DNA of 64,000 nt from Paraburkholderia sabiae (GCF_030412785.1 NZ_CP125295.1:5890001-5954000); one strand, 5' to 3'; positions 1 through 9,792 are shown, counted from the stretch's first letter. Translations and numbers: made by a program. Notes: a model not told the origin generated them from the sequence alone.

Positions 1-1187
1 GCTTTCTGACGGACCGCATCGGCCGATATCGCGTGTTCATGGCCGACATGTTCTTCTTCGTGATCGCCGCGCTCGCCTGTGCGTTCGCGCCGAACGCGTG
101 GGTGCTCGGCGGCGCGCGCTTCGTGATGGGACTCGGCGTCGGCATCGACCTGCCCGTCGCGATGGCGTTTCTCGCCGAGTTCTCGCGTTTGCAAGGCAAG
201 GGCAACAAGGCCGCGCGCGTCGCGATGTGGTGCCCCGTCTGGTACGCGGCCATCAGCGTGTCGTATCTGCTCGTGCTCGCGTTTTACTCCACGCTGCCGG
301 AGAGCCACCAGCCTCTGCTATGGCGTCTGATTCTCGGCTTTGGCGCCGTGCCCGCCATCGTCATCATCGCGATCCGCAGCCGCTATATCAGCGAATCGCC
401 TGTTTGGGCCGCGAATCAGGGTGATCTTAAAGGCGCTGCGCAGATTCTCAAGCGCTCGTATGGGATCGACGCCGACGTTGCGCCCGATGCCGCTGCCACC
501 GCAAAGCGCAGCCATGTCCGCCAGGCATCGTGGAAGAACTACGGCACGCTGCTCAAAGGCGTCTATTTGAAGCGCACGGTGCTCACGACGGTCATCGCGA
601 TCGCGTCGTCGTTTGCGTATAACGCGGTCGCGTTCGGCTTGCCCGTCATCATCTCGAGCTTCCTCGCGCAGTCGATGCTCACGACGATCCTCGCGTCGCT
701 CGTGCTCAATCTCGCGTTTGCATTCGTCGGCGGGATCATCGCGGTGCGCACGGTGCCGAAGGTCGGCGCGTGGAAGCTGACCGTGCTCGGCTACGCGTGC
801 CAACTCGTGGCGCTAGTCGGCCTCGCCGTCGTCGGCAAACCGGCGGGCGGCGCACAAGTGGCGATTGCGATCGCGATGCTCGCGCTGTTCCTGTTCGGCC
901 AAGGCTTCGGTCCGGGCTCGCACAGCATGACGTTCGCGTCGCTGAGCTACCCGACCTCGCTGCGCGGCGTCGGCGTCGGCTTCAACCAGACGCTGATGCG
1001 CGCGAGTTCGACGGTCTCGCTGTTCCTCTTCCCTGTGCTCGCCGCCGCGCTGCATACGCGCGTGTTCTGGATCATCGCGGTCGCGCCGCTGTGCGGCCTC
1101 GTCGCGCTGCTGGCGATCCGCTGGGAGCCGTCGGGCTACGACGTCGATGCGGAAGACTTCGCCCCCGACGCGACTGTCAAACCGTAA
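1..1187 (+). CDS. MFS transporter, 5' end outside window
   Basis: Major facilitator superfamily inner-membrane transporter, missing its start. The reading frame is open from the first bases. The first visible residues (LTDRIGRYR) match the conserved DRxGRR-type loop between transmembrane helices 2 and 3, so about 60-90 N-terminal residues lie upstream. Around ten hydrophobic helices follow, with a hydrophilic central loop near residues 130-180 (SESPVWAANQGDLKGA), as in sugar-porter and aromatic-acid-type MFS proteins. The gene ends in a clear intrinsic terminator. The substrate cannot be read from the sequence; a sugar or organic acid is the family expectation. Confidence 0.85.
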   Translation, partial: FLTDRIGRYRVFMADMFFFVIAALACAFAPNAWVLGGARFVMGLGVGIDLPVAMAFLAEFSRLQGKGNKAARVAMWCPVWYAAISVSYLLVLAFYSTLPESHQPLLWRLILGFGAVPAIVIIAIRSRYISESPVWAANQGDLKGAAQILKRSYGIDADVAPDAAATAKRSHVRQASWKNYGTLLKGVYLKRTVLTTVIAIASSFAYNAVAFGLPVIISSFLAQSMLTTILASLVLNLAFAFVGGIIAVRTVPKVGAWKLTVLGYACQLVALVGLAVVGKPAGGAQVAIAIAMLALFLFGQGFGPGSHSMTFASLSYPTSLRGVGVGFNQTLMRASSTVSLFLFPVLAAALHTRVFWIIAVAPLCGLVALLAIRWEPSGYDVDAEDFAPDATVKP

Positions 1188-1214
1188 CGCGGCTTCGTCG
1201 ATGTCATGAAATCG

Positions 1215-1247
1215 AAAAGGGTCTCCGGGCAACCGGAGACCCTTTTT
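1215..1247 (+). terminator. Intrinsic terminator of the MFS gene
   Basis: A long GC-rich stem (GGGTCTCCGG / CCGGAGACCC) with a GCAA tetraloop is preceded by four A and followed by five T. It begins 28 bp after the MFS stop codon. The A-run and T-run pair, so it could also act on the opposite strand. Confidence 0.9.
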
Positions 1248-1456
1248 AACATTCGGCCGCCACGCCAACGACGCAAGCGTCACAAACCATCGCGTCGTGT
1301 CGCACCCTTCCAACGCGTTATTCCGGAGTCCCTATATTTGCATTTATCGAGATGAAAAGGCGTGCAATGATCCCGCGGCTACTCGCCGGGTCGGCTTTCA
1401 CGCATCGATCTAACAGCGCGAGCGGCATCGTCAACGATCGCTTTCATCTCAACGTC

Positions 1457-1801
1457 ATGATCAATTTCCTGCTCGATCTGATTTCGAACCTGGCCATTCT
1501 GGCCGTGCTGCTCGCCGGATGTTGCATCGTCAACCGCATGAGGCCCGATGCCTGTGCGAACGGCTACCTGATGTTCGTCGTCTTCGCCGGGGTCGCGCTG
1601 CTGTTCGATGCGGTGTTGACCTTTCTCGTCTTCGCCGATTCGCAGGCGCGCTACGGCAAGTTCAGCACGACGGACGCGTTCGTGGCGCGTCTCGCCGCCT
1701 ATCTGACGGCATGCGGAATCGCCGTCGGCCTGTCGCGCATACGCAGCCGCAAAGCCGCCGAACGCACCGGAGCGCGTGCCGTCGTCGGCACGTCGGCCTG
1801 A
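1457..1801 (+). CDS. Small inner-membrane protein, unknown function
   Basis: Not recognised. From the ATG at 1457 the product is 114 residues. It opens directly with a hydrophobic segment (MINFLLDLISNLAILAVLLAG), has a second one (MFVVFAGVALLFDAVLTFLVF) and a third near VARLAAYLTACGIAVGL, and ends in a basic tail. This fits a three-helix inner-membrane protein. The frame is open further upstream to an ATG at 1352, but that extension is polar and looks non-native; no strong ribosome-binding site settles the start. It stands alone between a terminator and the MscS-type gene. Confidence 0.55.
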   Translation: MINFLLDLISNLAILAVLLAGCCIVNRMRPDACANGYLMFVVFAGVALLFDAVLTFLVFADSQARYGKFSTTDAFVARLAAYLTACGIAVGLSRIRSRKAAERTGARAVVGTSA

Positions 1802-1884
1802 CGCATGGCGAACGCCGACCCTGATCGGGCGGGAATACGGCTTGCTCACGGCCGCGCCATCGCCTATAACTCTCGATGATTGCA

Positions 1885-1910
1885 GGCGGCGGCAACTGCG
1901 CCGCCGTTTC
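1885..1910 (+). terminator. Weak hairpin after the small membrane protein gene
   Basis: Stem GGCGGCG / CGCCGCC with a 7-nt loop is followed only by GTTTC. It lies in the 275-bp gap between the small membrane gene and the MscS gene. The T-run is poor, so termination is uncertain. Nothing else was seen in this gap. Confidence 0.3.
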
Positions 1911-2076
1911 TCGCATCCCGGGCAACCCAGCCCGTTCAAGCCGTACGCCGTACCGGAAAACAACATCGTGCACCACACGCGATGGACGCGGCGTCCGCCC
2001 TGCTGCTCCGCTTCCCGTCCGCCGCGTCGTCGCATGCACGAGTCAGTCATACGCAACCGACTCAAGCGAGGGAATC

Positions 2077-2889
2077 GTGGATATCGAATCCGTACGCGTC
2101 TTTCTGATGACCCGGGGCATCGACTTCGGGACCAAGGTACTCGGTGCAATCGTTCTGTGGATCATCGGGCGATGGGTGATCGGGCTCATCATCGGCCTGT
2201 TGCGCAAGGTACTCGCGCGCAACAGCAAGGTCGACCCGACCCTCGCGCACTATCTCGGCTCGATTCTCGCCGGCATCCTGAACCTGCTGCTGGTCCTCGC
2301 GATCCTGCAGGTGTTCGGCGTGCAGACGACGTCGTTCGCGGCGTTGCTCGCGGGCGTCGGTCTCGCGATCGGTACAGCCTGGGGCGGCCTGCTCGCGCAC
2401 TTCGCGGCGGGCATCTTCATGCAGGTGCTTCGGCCGTTCAAAGTGGGGGATTTCGTCACGGCGGGCGGCGTGACAGGCACGGTCCAGGAACTCGGTCTGT
2501 TCGGCACGACGATCATCACGCCCGACAACGTGCTGACCATCATCGGCAACAACACGATTTTTTCGGGTGTGATTTCGAACTACAGCGCGCAACCGGTGCG
2601 GCGCGTCGAACTGACGGCGAAGGTTGCGAACGGCGTGGATCCCCTCGATGCGGCGAATCGGCTACGTGCCGCCGTCACGAAGATTCCGAATGTTTCTGAG
2701 AATCCGCCGCCGGATATCGAGGTGTTGTCGTTCACGCCGGAAGGACCGCTGCTGTGCGTGCGGCCCTATACGCATAACGACAACTACTGGCAGGTGTACT
2801 TCGATACGAACCGCGCGATCATCGATACCTTCCGAGAAGCGGGATATCCGACGCCGGAAACGCCCGTCGTACGGCGCGCGGCTACCTAG
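2077..2889 (+). CDS. mscS: MscS-family small-conductance mechanosensitive channel
   Basis: Inner-membrane channel that opens under membrane tension to release solutes on hypo-osmotic shock. The start chosen is GTG 2077, preceded by GAGGGA at proper spacing; the frame is open upstream but not protein-like. The product is 270 residues, close to E. coli MscS (286). N-terminal helices (residues ~15-70) lead to a pore helix with the small-residue pattern LLAGVGLAIGTAWGG near residues 90-105. This is followed by the family hallmark RPFKVGDFV and a beta domain ending in NNTIFSGVISNYSAQPVRR, which lines up with the MscS vestibule segment [20 protein letters not shown]. It is monocistronic and converges on the DedA gene. 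Homologues are usually multiple per genome, so the exact physiological role is not assignable. Confidence 0.88.
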   Translation: MDIESVRVFLMTRGIDFGTKVLGAIVLWIIGRWVIGLIIGLLRKVLARNSKVDPTLAHYLGSILAGILNLLLVLAILQVFGVQTTSFAALLAGVGLAIGTAWGGLLAHFAAGIFMQVLRPFKVGDFVTAGGVTGTVQELGLFGTTIITPDNVLTIIGNNTIFSGVISNYSAQPVRRVELTAKVANGVDPLDAANRLRAAVTKIPNVSENPPPDIEVLSFTPEGPLLCVRPYTHNDNYWQVYFDTNRAIIDTFREAGYPTPETPVVRRAAT

Positions 2890-2913
2890 AGTTTCTAACG
2901 CGAGCTGGGTTAT

Positions 2914-2941
2914 GCAGGCGTCCGCATGAACGGATGCCTGC
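2914..2941. terminator. Hairpin between convergent mscS and dedA genes
   Basis: An 11-bp stem with one mismatch (GCAGGCGTCCG / CGGATGCCTGC) lies between two convergent stop codons. There is no T-run on either side, so it may only stabilise 3' ends. Confidence 0.4.
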
Positions 2942-2953
2942 GGCTCGCGTCCG

Positions 2954-3643
2954 TCAATGTCCCGTGCGATTGCTGGCCGAGCCGGACGGCTGACGCTTGC
3001 TGCGAAACATTTTCCACAGCGCGCCGAGCACCACGGGCACGATGGCCGCGCCGATACCGACCAGCACGATCACATTCAGGTACTGGCGGATGAACGGGAT
3101 ATTGCCGAAGAAGAAACCGAGCAGCGTGAGCAGCAGCACCCAGAACAGCGCACCCGCGATATTGAACAGCTGAAAGCGCTTGACGGTCATCTCCGACGCG
3201 CCCGCCACGAACGGCGCAAAGGTCCGGACGACAGGAATGAAACGCGCGAGCACGATCGTCTTGCCGCCGTGACGCTCGTAGAAATCGTGCGTCTTGCGCA
3301 GCGCTTCGCGATCGAGAAACTTTTCGAGCAACGGGATGTGCGAATTGAAGACTCTCGGTCCGATCGCGCGACCGATCATGTAGTTGACCGTGTTGCCGAG
3401 CACAGCGGCCGCGAGCAGCAGCACGATCAGCAGTTCGATGTTCATTTCGCCCGTCGCGCAAAACGCGCCGCCGATGAACAGCAGCGAATCGCCAGGCAGG
3501 AACGGCAGCACCACCAAACCCGTCTCGCAGAAAACGATCAGAAACAGCACCGCGTAGACCCACGCGCCGTACTGGTGAATGAAGACTCCGAGAAACTTGT
3601 CGATATGAAGGACAAGATTGACGAATTGCAGCAGCGTGTCCAA
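2954..3643 (-). CDS. DedA-family membrane protein
   Basis: Polytopic inner-membrane protein of the DedA/SNARE-associated (VTT domain) family. Members are implicated in undecaprenyl-phosphate or phospholipid translocation, envelope homeostasis and antimicrobial resistance. The 229 residues include the typical re-entrant segment FCETGLVVLPFLPGDSLLFIGGAF near residues 38-62 and the conserved RFIPVVRTFAPFVAG segment near 143-157. The start is a TTG with AGGAC about 7 nt upstream; no in-frame ATG fits better. It diverges from mutL. The particular lipid substrate is not evident. Confidence 0.9.
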   Translation of the reverse strand: MDTLLQFVNLVLHIDKFLGVFIHQYGAWVYAVLFLIVFCETGLVVLPFLPGDSLLFIGGAFCATGEMNIELLIVLLLAAAVLGNTVNYMIGRAIGPRVFNSHIPLLEKFLDREALRKTHDFYERHGGKTIVLARFIPVVRTFAPFVAGASEMTVKRFQLFNIAGALFWVLLLTLLGFFFGNIPFIRQYLNVIVLVGIGAAIVPVVLGALWKMFRSKRQPSGSASNRTGH

Positions 3644-3808
3644 AGGTCGTCCTTTATGAGCAGATAGCTGACGTGACGGGCATCGTGACCCGCCGCGCTG
3701 TTGGCGCTTGATATGACGCTACGAATCGCGTCCCGGCAGAAAATTGACCGCGCCATGATACCGAAAGTGCCATGACGTCTTGAAAAAAAGTCGTGCGCTA
3801 TCTGCTCG

Positions 3809-3838
3809 TTCAGACGGCTTGCGACGAATCGCTATAAT
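3809..3838 (+). promoter_or_regulatory. Probable mutL promoter
   Basis: A perfect TATAAT at 3833-3838 has a weak -35 (TTCAGA, 3809-3814) 18 bp upstream. Its -10 ends only 6 bp before the ATG assigned to mutL, so transcription would start at or just before that ATG. Confidence 0.55.
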
Positions 3839-3844
3839 TTCGCC

Positions 3845-5914
3845 ATGTCCGCGATCCCCGAATCTTCCGAACCGCGCGCTGATGCGCCTGCCGCCTCGCC
3901 GGATGCGAGCGCCGCAGCAGAAGGCGCCCTCTCGCCGCGTCCGTTGCGCGCCATTCAGCCACTGCCCGACCAGCTGATCAGCCAGATTGCGGCGGGCGAA
4001 GTAGTCGAACGGCCGGCGTCCGTCGTGAAAGAACTGCTGGAGAATGCGCTCGACGCGGGTGCCAAAACGCTCCGCATCCTGCTCGACGAAGGCGGCGTCA
4101 AGCGCATCTCGATCACCGACGACGGCTGCGGCATTCCCGAAAGCGAACTCGCGCTCGCGCTGATGCGTCACGCGACGAGCAAGATCCGCTCGCTCGCCGA
4201 ACTCGAAGCCGTCGCGACGCTCGGGTTTCGCGGCGAAGCGCTGGCGTCGATCGCGTCGGTGTCGGAGATGCACATCACGAGCCGCACTGAGAACGTTTCG
4301 CACGCAACGCGAATCGATGCACAAACCGGTGCATTGTCGCCCGCGGCAGGTACACGCGGCACGACGATCGAAGTGCGCGAGCTGTACTTCAACACGCCCG
4401 CGCGCCGCAAATTCCTGAAGAGCGAGCAGACGGAACTCGGCCATTGCCTCGAGATGATCCGCCGCGCGGCGCTCGCGCGGCCCGATGTCGCGATTTCGGT
4501 GCTGCACAACGGGCGCGCCGTCGAGCACTGGAACGCGAGCGATCCCGCGACGCGCGTGGCGAAAATTCTCGGCGAGACGTTCGCCACCGCGCATCTGCCC
4601 CTCGACGAATCGGCGGGACCGCTCGCCGTGTACGGTTGCGCCGGCCTGCCGACCGCGAGCCGTGGACGTGCCGACCAGCAGTATTTCTTCGTCAACGGCC
4701 GCTTCGTGCGCGACAAGCTGCTCACGCATGCCGTGCGCGCCGCGTATGAAGACGTGCTGCATGGCGACCGCTATCCGTCGTATGTGCTGTTCCTCGATCT
4801 GCCGCCCGAGGCCGTCGACGTGAACGTGCATCCGTCGAAAATCGAAGTGCGTTTCCGAGATTCGCGCTCGATTCACCAGTTCGTGTTCCATGCCGTGCAG
4901 CGTGCGCTGGCGAGACACGCGGGCGCGTCGCCGGAAACGACGTCGGGCGGACACGCCGCGCGTATCGAACCGATGCCTTCCGCTTCTGCGGGCTCATTTG
5001 CTTCTCCCGGCACGCCGGCATCGTTCGGCTCGACGCCGCTCGGCGGCGGCTTCCGGGTCAGCGACGGCGGCAGTTCGCAGCCGGGCAACACGTGGATGCG
5101 CCAGGCGCGTATGACGCAAGGCACGCTGCCCGTCGCGCAGCCGCTCGCACTGTACGACGCGCTGTTCGGCCGCAAGGACACGGGCGCGGGCACGTCGCAG
5201 GGCACGACTTCGCTGGAACTGCGCGATGCCGCGGACACGGCCGACGGCGCCGTTGCGCCCTCGCCTTTCGCGAGCTACGCGCCTTCTTCGTTCGGCTCCA
5301 TCGCGCCGCAAAGCTTGAATCCGAACGACGAACAGCCGCTCGGCTTCGCGCTCGGCCAGATTCACGGCATCTACGTGCTCGCGCAGAACGCGCGCGGCCT
5401 CGTGATCGTCGATATGCATGCGGCGCACGAGCGCATCCTGTACGAGCAGTTCAAGAACGCGCTCGCCGATCGCGCGATTGCCGTGCAGCCGCTGCTGATC
5501 CCTGTCTCGATGACCGCCGATGCCGTCGAGATTGGTGTCGTCGAGGAAGAGCGCGAGACGCTCGATGCGCTCGGTTTCGATCTCGCCGTGCTGTCGCCGA
5601 CGAGCATCGCGATCCGCGCCGTGCCCGCGCTGCTGAAGGACGCCGACTTGCAGGCGCTGGCGCGCGCGGTGTTGTCCGATCTGCAGGCATACGGCGGCTC
5701 GCGCGTGCTGACCGAGCGCCAGCACGAACTGCTCGGCACGCTCGCGTGCCATCACGCGGTGCGCGCGAACCGGCGTCTGACGCTCGATGAAATGAACGCG
5801 CTGTTGCGCCAGATGGAAGCCACGGAGCGCGCCGATCAATGCAATCACGGGCGCCCGACGTGGTATCAGCTGACGCTCGCCGATCTCGACCGGCTGTTCA
5901 TGCGCGGCCAGTGA
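3845..5914 (+). CDS. mutL: DNA mismatch repair protein MutL
   Basis: Matchmaker ATPase of mismatch repair, linking MutS to strand incision. About 40 low-complexity residues precede the GHKL ATPase domain. Motifs seen there are [13 protein letters not shown], the Mg-binding [17 protein letters not shown] and [12 protein letters not shown]. The middle (residues ~370-500) is a Ser/Pro/Gly-rich linker. The C-terminal dimerisation domain begins near [15 protein letters not shown]. It contains [12 protein letters not shown], which fits the MutL nuclease motif DQHAxxExxxxE with Met for Gln, plus CNHGRPT near the C-terminus. This points to the endonuclease class of MutL expected where MutH is absent. 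miaA follows 34 bp later on the same strand. Confidence 0.97.
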   Translation: MSAIPESSEPRADAPAASPDASAAAEGALSPRPLRAIQPLPDQLISQIAAGEVVERPASVVKELLENALDAGAKTLRILLDEGGVKRISITDDGCGIPESELALALMRHATSKIRSLAELEAVATLGFRGEALASIASVSEMHITSRTENVSHATRIDAQTGALSPAAGTRGTTIEVRELYFNTPARRKFLKSEQTELGHCLEMIRRAALARPDVAISVLHNGRAVEHWNASDPATRVAKILGETFATAHLPLDESAGPLAVYGCAGLPTASRGRADQQYFFVNGRFVRDKLLTHAVRAAYEDVLHGDRYPSYVLFLDLPPEAVDVNVHPSKIEVRFRDSRSIHQFVFHAVQRALARHAGASPETTSGGHAARIEPMPSASAGSFASPGTPASFGSTPLGGGFRVSDGGSSQPGNTWMRQARMTQGTLPVAQPLALYDALFGRKDTGAGTSQGTTSLELRDAADTADGAVAPSPFASYAPSSFGSIAPQSLNPNDEQPLGFALGQIHGIYVLAQNARGLVIVDMHAAHERILYEQFKNALADRAIAVQPLLIPVSMTADAVEIGVVEEERETLDALGFDLAVLSPTSIAIRAVPALLKDADLQALARAVLSDLQAYGGSRVLTERQHELLGTLACHHAVRANRRLTLDEMNALLRQMEATERADQCNHGRPTWYQLTLADLDRLFMRGQ

Positions 5915-5948
5915 GCTTTTCGGTCCTTCCTTTCCGCTCACGCTTCTC

Positions 5949-6902
5949 ATGACGCAGCACGCACCACAAAATATCGCCTGTCTGTTGGGCCCGACCGCTT
6001 CTGGCAAGACAGCGGCCGCTCTTGCGTTCGCCGAGCGCGCGCCCGTCGAGATCGTCAGCGTCGATTCGGCGCTCGTTTATCGCGAGATGGACATCGGCAC
6101 CGCGAAGCCGTCGGCGGAAGAACGCGCGATCGCGCCTCATCATCTGATCGACATCGTCGATCCCGTCGATGCCTACTCCGCTGCCGATTTCCGCGCCGAC
6201 ACGCTGCGGCTCGTCAGCGAGATCACGGCGCGTGGCAATGTGCCGTTGCTGGTGGGCGGCACGATGTTGTACTACAGGGCGTTGACGCAAGGTTTGAACG
6301 ATCTTCCCGCCGCCGATGCCGACGTGCGCGCGACGCTCGATGCCGACGCTACGCGCGAAGGCTGGCCCGCGTTGCATGCGCGGCTTGCCGTTGTTGATCC
6401 TGTTACGGCTGCGCGCCTCGCGCCGAACGATTCGCAGCGGATTCAGCGGGCGCTCGAGGTGTTTATGCTGACGGGGCAGCCGATGTCTGCCTTACTGGCC
6501 GCGCCGGCGGTTCGCGATGATGCGGCGGCCTTGTATCGCTTCGTTCCTGTTGCGCTGGAGCCTTCCGACCGGAGTGTGCTGCATGCGCGTATCGAGCGGC
6601 GCTTCGATGCCATGCTTGCTAACGGGTTTATCGATGAAGTGCGGCGGCTGCGCGCTCGCGGCGATTTGCATCCTGGGCTGCCGTCCATGCGGTGCGTCGG
6701 GTATCGGCAGGCCTGGGAGTATCTCGACGGTTTTGTGGACTACGACACCATGCGGGATAAAGGCGTCTTTGCGACGCGGCAGCTTTGCAAACGTCAACTC
6801 ACCTGGTTGCGGGCTATGCCCGAGCGTGTTGTGGTTGATTGCTGCGCAGGCGATGTTAGTGGGTTGGCCGTTCGGGCTATTGAAAAGGTCTTGGTTGGGT
6901 AG
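5949..6902 (+). CDS. miaA: tRNA dimethylallyltransferase MiaA
   Basis: Transfers a dimethylallyl group from DMAPP to N6 of A37 in tRNAs reading UNN codons, the first step towards ms2i6A. The 317 residues begin with a P-loop GPTASGKT near residue 13. Then come the substrate motifs [16 protein letters not shown] and [20 protein letters not shown] near 100, and [16 protein letters not shown] near 245, all family signatures. It is probably co-transcribed with mutL, the arrangement also known in enterobacteria. Codon use drifts towards T-ending codons over the last third. The gene is followed directly by repeat copy A. Confidence 0.96.
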   Translation: MTQHAPQNIACLLGPTASGKTAAALAFAERAPVEIVSVDSALVYREMDIGTAKPSAEERAIAPHHLIDIVDPVDAYSAADFRADTLRLVSEITARGNVPLLVGGTMLYYRALTQGLNDLPAADADVRATLDADATREGWPALHARLAVVDPVTAARLAPNDSQRIQRALEVFMLTGQPMSALLAAPAVRDDAAALYRFVPVALEPSDRSVLHARIERRFDAMLANGFIDEVRRLRARGDLHPGLPSMRCVGYRQAWEYLDGFVDYDTMRDKGVFATRQLCKRQLTWLRAMPERVVVDCCAGDVSGLAVRAIEKVLVG

Positions 6903-6910
6903 GTTTTTTT

Positions 6911-7444
6911 TCGCTGGCATCCGCGGTTTCGTAGCGGTGCTTGATGCGTTGCCCCTGTGCGGGGCGGCACCTACTTTTCTTTGCAGCGGTGGCAAAGAAA
7001 AGTAGGCAAAAGAAAGCCGCTTTTGAACCTACGGTGCCTGCCAGGATAGCACTGCGGCATGCCACAGTTGAGCTGTCGCGCAGCGACGTCCGCACTCTGT
7101 AGAAAGCCCGCAGTCAGGCGTGCACGGCGCGAAAACCCCACACACAGTCTCTAGCACCTACCGCCGCAATCAAACCGACGGCAAACGCGCAAAAACAAGC
7201 CGACCGAATGTGCCCCATGGATGTCATCTTTCGCGCTGCGCGCTCTTGATTGTGGGCTTTCTACGGAGTGTTTGCGTCGCTGCGCGACAGCTCAAGGAAC
7301 CTGTGCCGTAGCGGTATCCTGGCCGGCACCGGAGGTTAGAAGCCGCTTTCTTTGGTTACTTTCTTTGCGGCGGCAAAGAAAGTAACTGCCGCCCCGCACA
7401 GGGGCAACGCTAGCAAACCGATACGAATTCGCGGATGCCAGCGA
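6911..7444. repeat. Giant imperfect palindromic repeat, copy A
   Basis: A 534-bp element whose two halves are inverted copies of each other. The outer arms are a perfect 15-bp inverted repeat (6911-6925 with 7430-7444) and the next arms a perfect 24-bp one (6946-6969 with 7387-7410). Further inside, 7008-7116 pairs imperfectly with about 7250-7354. Each half also has its own local hairpin: 6970-7006, 15-bp stem, and 7355-7386, 14-bp stem. Only about 130 bp in the middle has no obvious partner. No credible protein is encoded. It fills the gap between the convergent genes miaA and purM. A second copy is at 39318-41127. Confidence 0.85.
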
Positions 7445-7484
7445 ACGCAAATGCCAGCCAAAAAGCAAAAAACAAAAACAAAAA

Positions 7485-7548
7485 CGGCGACCAAAAAGGC
7501 CGCCGCAGGCAATTCAAATCGGCGGACCAAAAAAGCCGCCGCAGGCAA
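7485..7548 (-). terminator. Tandem hairpin terminators after purM
   Basis: Two near-identical 28/29-bp units lie directly downstream of the purM stop (7485-7512 and 7520-7548 in plus-strand order). Read on the minus strand, each gives a GGCGGC / GCCGCC-type stem around a T-rich loop. The distal unit is followed by long T-rich sequence, as in intrinsic terminators. Confidence 0.5.
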
Positions 7549-7550
7549 AA

Positions 7551-8618
7551 TCAGACCACAACAGTCTGCGCCTCACCTTCCTTGCTTTGACGAACAGTAC
7601 CGATCTTCCAGACCTGCTCACCAGCAGCAGACAAAAGCCCAGTCGCGGCTTCCGCGTCAGCAGCAGAAACAATAACGGCCATCCCAATACCGCAATTGAA
7701 CACCCGATGCATCTCAGCATCGGCAACACCGCCATGCTTCTGCAGCCATGCGAACAGCGGCGGCAGCGGCCACGCACGATGATCGAGTTCAGCCGTCAGA
7801 CCCTCGCGCAGAACGCGCGGAATATTCTCGACGAGACCGCCGCCCGTGATATGCGCCATGCCCTTCACTTCAAGCTGCTGCATCAGCGCCAGGAGAGGCT
7901 TCACGTAAATATGCGTCGGCGCCATCAGCGCTTCGGCCAGCGAGCGGCCGTCGAAGTCGGCGTCGAGATCAGGCTGCGCACGCTCGATGATCTTGCGCAC
8001 CAGCGAGAAACCATTCGAATGAATCCCGCTCGACGCAAGACCCAGCACGACGTCGCCCGGCATGATCTTGCTGCCATCGATGATCTTGCTCTTCTCGACC
8101 GCGCCGACCGCAAAACCCGCCAGATCGTATTCGCCGTCCGGATACATGCCCGGCATTTCGGCCGTTTCGCCGCCGATCAGCGCGCAGCCGGCCAGCTCGC
8201 AACCCTGCGCGATGCCCTTCACGACCGTCGCCGCCGTGCGGACGTCCAGCTTGCCGCACGCGAAATAGTCGAGGAAGAACAGCGGCTCGGCGCCCTGCAC
8301 CAGAATGTCGTTGACGCTCATCGCGACGAGATCCTGGCCGACGGTGTCGTGTCGGTTAAGCTGGAACGCGAGCCTCAGCTTCGTGCCGACGCCGTCCGTG
8401 CCGGACACCAGAACCGGCTCCTTGTACTTCTTCGGCACCTCGAACAGCGCGCCAAAACCGCCGATGCCGCCCAGCACGCCGTCGCGCAACGTTTTCTTGG
8501 CAAAGGGCTTGATCGCGTCGACGAGGGCGTCGCCGGCGTCGATGTCCACGCCTGCGTCGCGATACGACAAACCTTGGGCCGAATCAGGGGAATTCGGGGC
8601 GGATTTCGGTTGATTCAT
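7551..8618 (-). CDS. purM: Phosphoribosylformylglycinamidine cyclo-ligase (AIR synthetase)
   Basis: Fifth step of purine synthesis: ATP-dependent closure of FGAM to aminoimidazole ribotide, in the cytoplasm. The start chosen is ATG 8618 ([10 protein letters not shown]), giving 355 residues, close to the family's usual ~345; the open frame upstream is not protein-like. Signatures are [18 protein letters not shown] at the N-terminus, GGFGALFE near 53, [11 protein letters not shown] near 69, the glycine-rich [11 protein letters not shown] near 150, and [15 protein letters not shown] near 250. It is transcribed alone, divergent from the AI-2E-type permease gene 97 bp away. Confidence 0.97.
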   Translation of the reverse strand: MNQPKSAPNSPDSAQGLSYRDAGVDIDAGDALVDAIKPFAKKTLRDGVLGGIGGFGALFEVPKKYKEPVLVSGTDGVGTKLRLAFQLNRHDTVGQDLVAMSVNDILVQGAEPLFFLDYFACGKLDVRTAATVVKGIAQGCELAGCALIGGETAEMPGMYPDGEYDLAGFAVGAVEKSKIIDGSKIMPGDVVLGLASSGIHSNGFSLVRKIIERAQPDLDADFDGRSLAEALMAPTHIYVKPLLALMQQLEVKGMAHITGGGLVENIPRVLREGLTAELDHRAWPLPPLFAWLQKHGGVADAEMHRVFNCGIGMAVIVSAADAEAATGLLSAAGEQVWKIGTVRQSKEGEAQTVVV

Positions 8619-8715
8619 GGGGCGAGCGCTCGAAGGTCGGTAAAATGCGATTTTACCCGATGCCGGCCGCGTAGCTGGAATTTGAGACGCCGACACGACA
8701 CCTGGGAAACCCGCT

Positions 8716-9792
8716 TTGCAGCAAAACAGTCCGATCCTCACGCCGTACCAGCGCCGCGCCTTTATCTGGCTTGCCATTGCGCTTGCCGTGGGCATTCTGC
8801 TCTGGCTATTGAGCCCCGTGCTCACGCCTTTCCTGCTCGGCGCAATCCTCGCCTATATCCTGCAGCCGGGCGTCGCGTGGATGACGCGCCGCCGCGTGCC
8901 GCGCGGCCTCGCCGCCATGCTGATGATCCTGTTCTTCGTCGCGATCGTCACGCTGCTCGTGCTGCTGGTGCTGGGCGTCATCCAGAAGGAAGTGCCGCAG
9001 CTCAAGCAGCAGGTGCCCGTGTTCTTCTCGCATCTGCATGGCTGGCTCACGCCGAAGCTCGCCATACTGGGCGTGAACGACGCCCTCGACTTCGCCAGTA
9101 TCCGCGACATGGTGATGGGCCAGCTCGAAGGCAGCGCGCAGACGGTCGCGCTGTACGCGTGGACGTCGATCCGCACCAGTTCGAACGTGATGATCACGCT
9201 GATCGGCAACGTGGTGATGGTGCCGCTCGTGCTGTTCTATCTGCTCTACGACTGGAACGCGATGCTCGCGCGCGTGCGCGGCTTCATCCCGCGCCGCTGG
9301 TTCGCGAAGACGATCCATCTGGCGCGCGACATGGATCACATGCTCTCGCAATACCTGCGCGGCCAGCTGCTCGTGATGGGCGTGCTAGCCGTCTTCTATG
9401 CGGTCGCGCTGTATATCGCCGGATTTGAAATCGCGCTGCCCGTGGGCATCTTTACGGGGCTTGCGGTGTTCATCCCGTATATCGGCTTCGCGACGGGCCT
9501 CGGGCTCGCGCTCGTCGCCGCGCTGCTCCAGTTCGGCAACTGGTACGGCTTCGGCGCCGTCGCGATCATCTACGGGGTCGGACAGATACTCGAAAGCTTC
9601 TTCCTGACGCCGCGGCTCGTCGGCGAACGGATCGGCCTGCATCCGCTGGCAGTGATCTTTGCCCTGCTTGCGTTCGGCCAGCTGTTCGGCTTTTTCGGCG
9701 TGCTGATCGCGCTGCCCGTCAGCGCGATACTCTCGGTCGCGTTTCGCGAGCTGCGGCAGAGCTATCTGTCGAGTTCGCTTTACAAGAACTGA
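8716..9792 (+). CDS. AI-2E family transporter (PerM/YdiK type)
   Basis: Polytopic inner-membrane protein of the AI-2E/PerM family. The family name comes from a proposed autoinducer-2 exporter, but many members carry other substrates, for example sodium/proton exchange. The 358 residues have about eight hydrophobic segments. The family pattern [20 protein letters not shown] is near residues 34-53 and the C-terminal [49 protein letters not shown] is typical. The start is TTG 8716, because no ATG or GTG fits. It precedes hda by 54 bp and probably shares its transcript. Confidence 0.85.
   Translation: MQQNSPILTPYQRRAFIWLAIALAVGILLWLLSPVLTPFLLGAILAYILQPGVAWMTRRRVPRGLAAMLMILFFVAIVTLLVLLVLGVIQKEVPQLKQQVPVFFSHLHGWLTPKLAILGVNDALDFASIRDMVMGQLEGSAQTVALYAWTSIRTSSNVMITLIGNVVMVPLVLFYLLYDWNAMLARVRGFIPRRWFAKTIHLARDMDHMLSQYLRGQLLVMGVLAVFYAVALYIAGFEIALPVGIFTGLAVFIPYIGFATGLGLALVAALLQFGNWYGFGAVAIIYGVGQILESFFLTPRLVGERIGLHPLAVIFALLAFGQLFGFFGVLIALPVSAILSVAFRELRQSYLSSSLYKN

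Noticed and set aside
7120..7675. Short open frames in and beside repeat copy A
   Set aside because: They run through the inverted arms and hairpins, have no good start signals and differ between the two copies.
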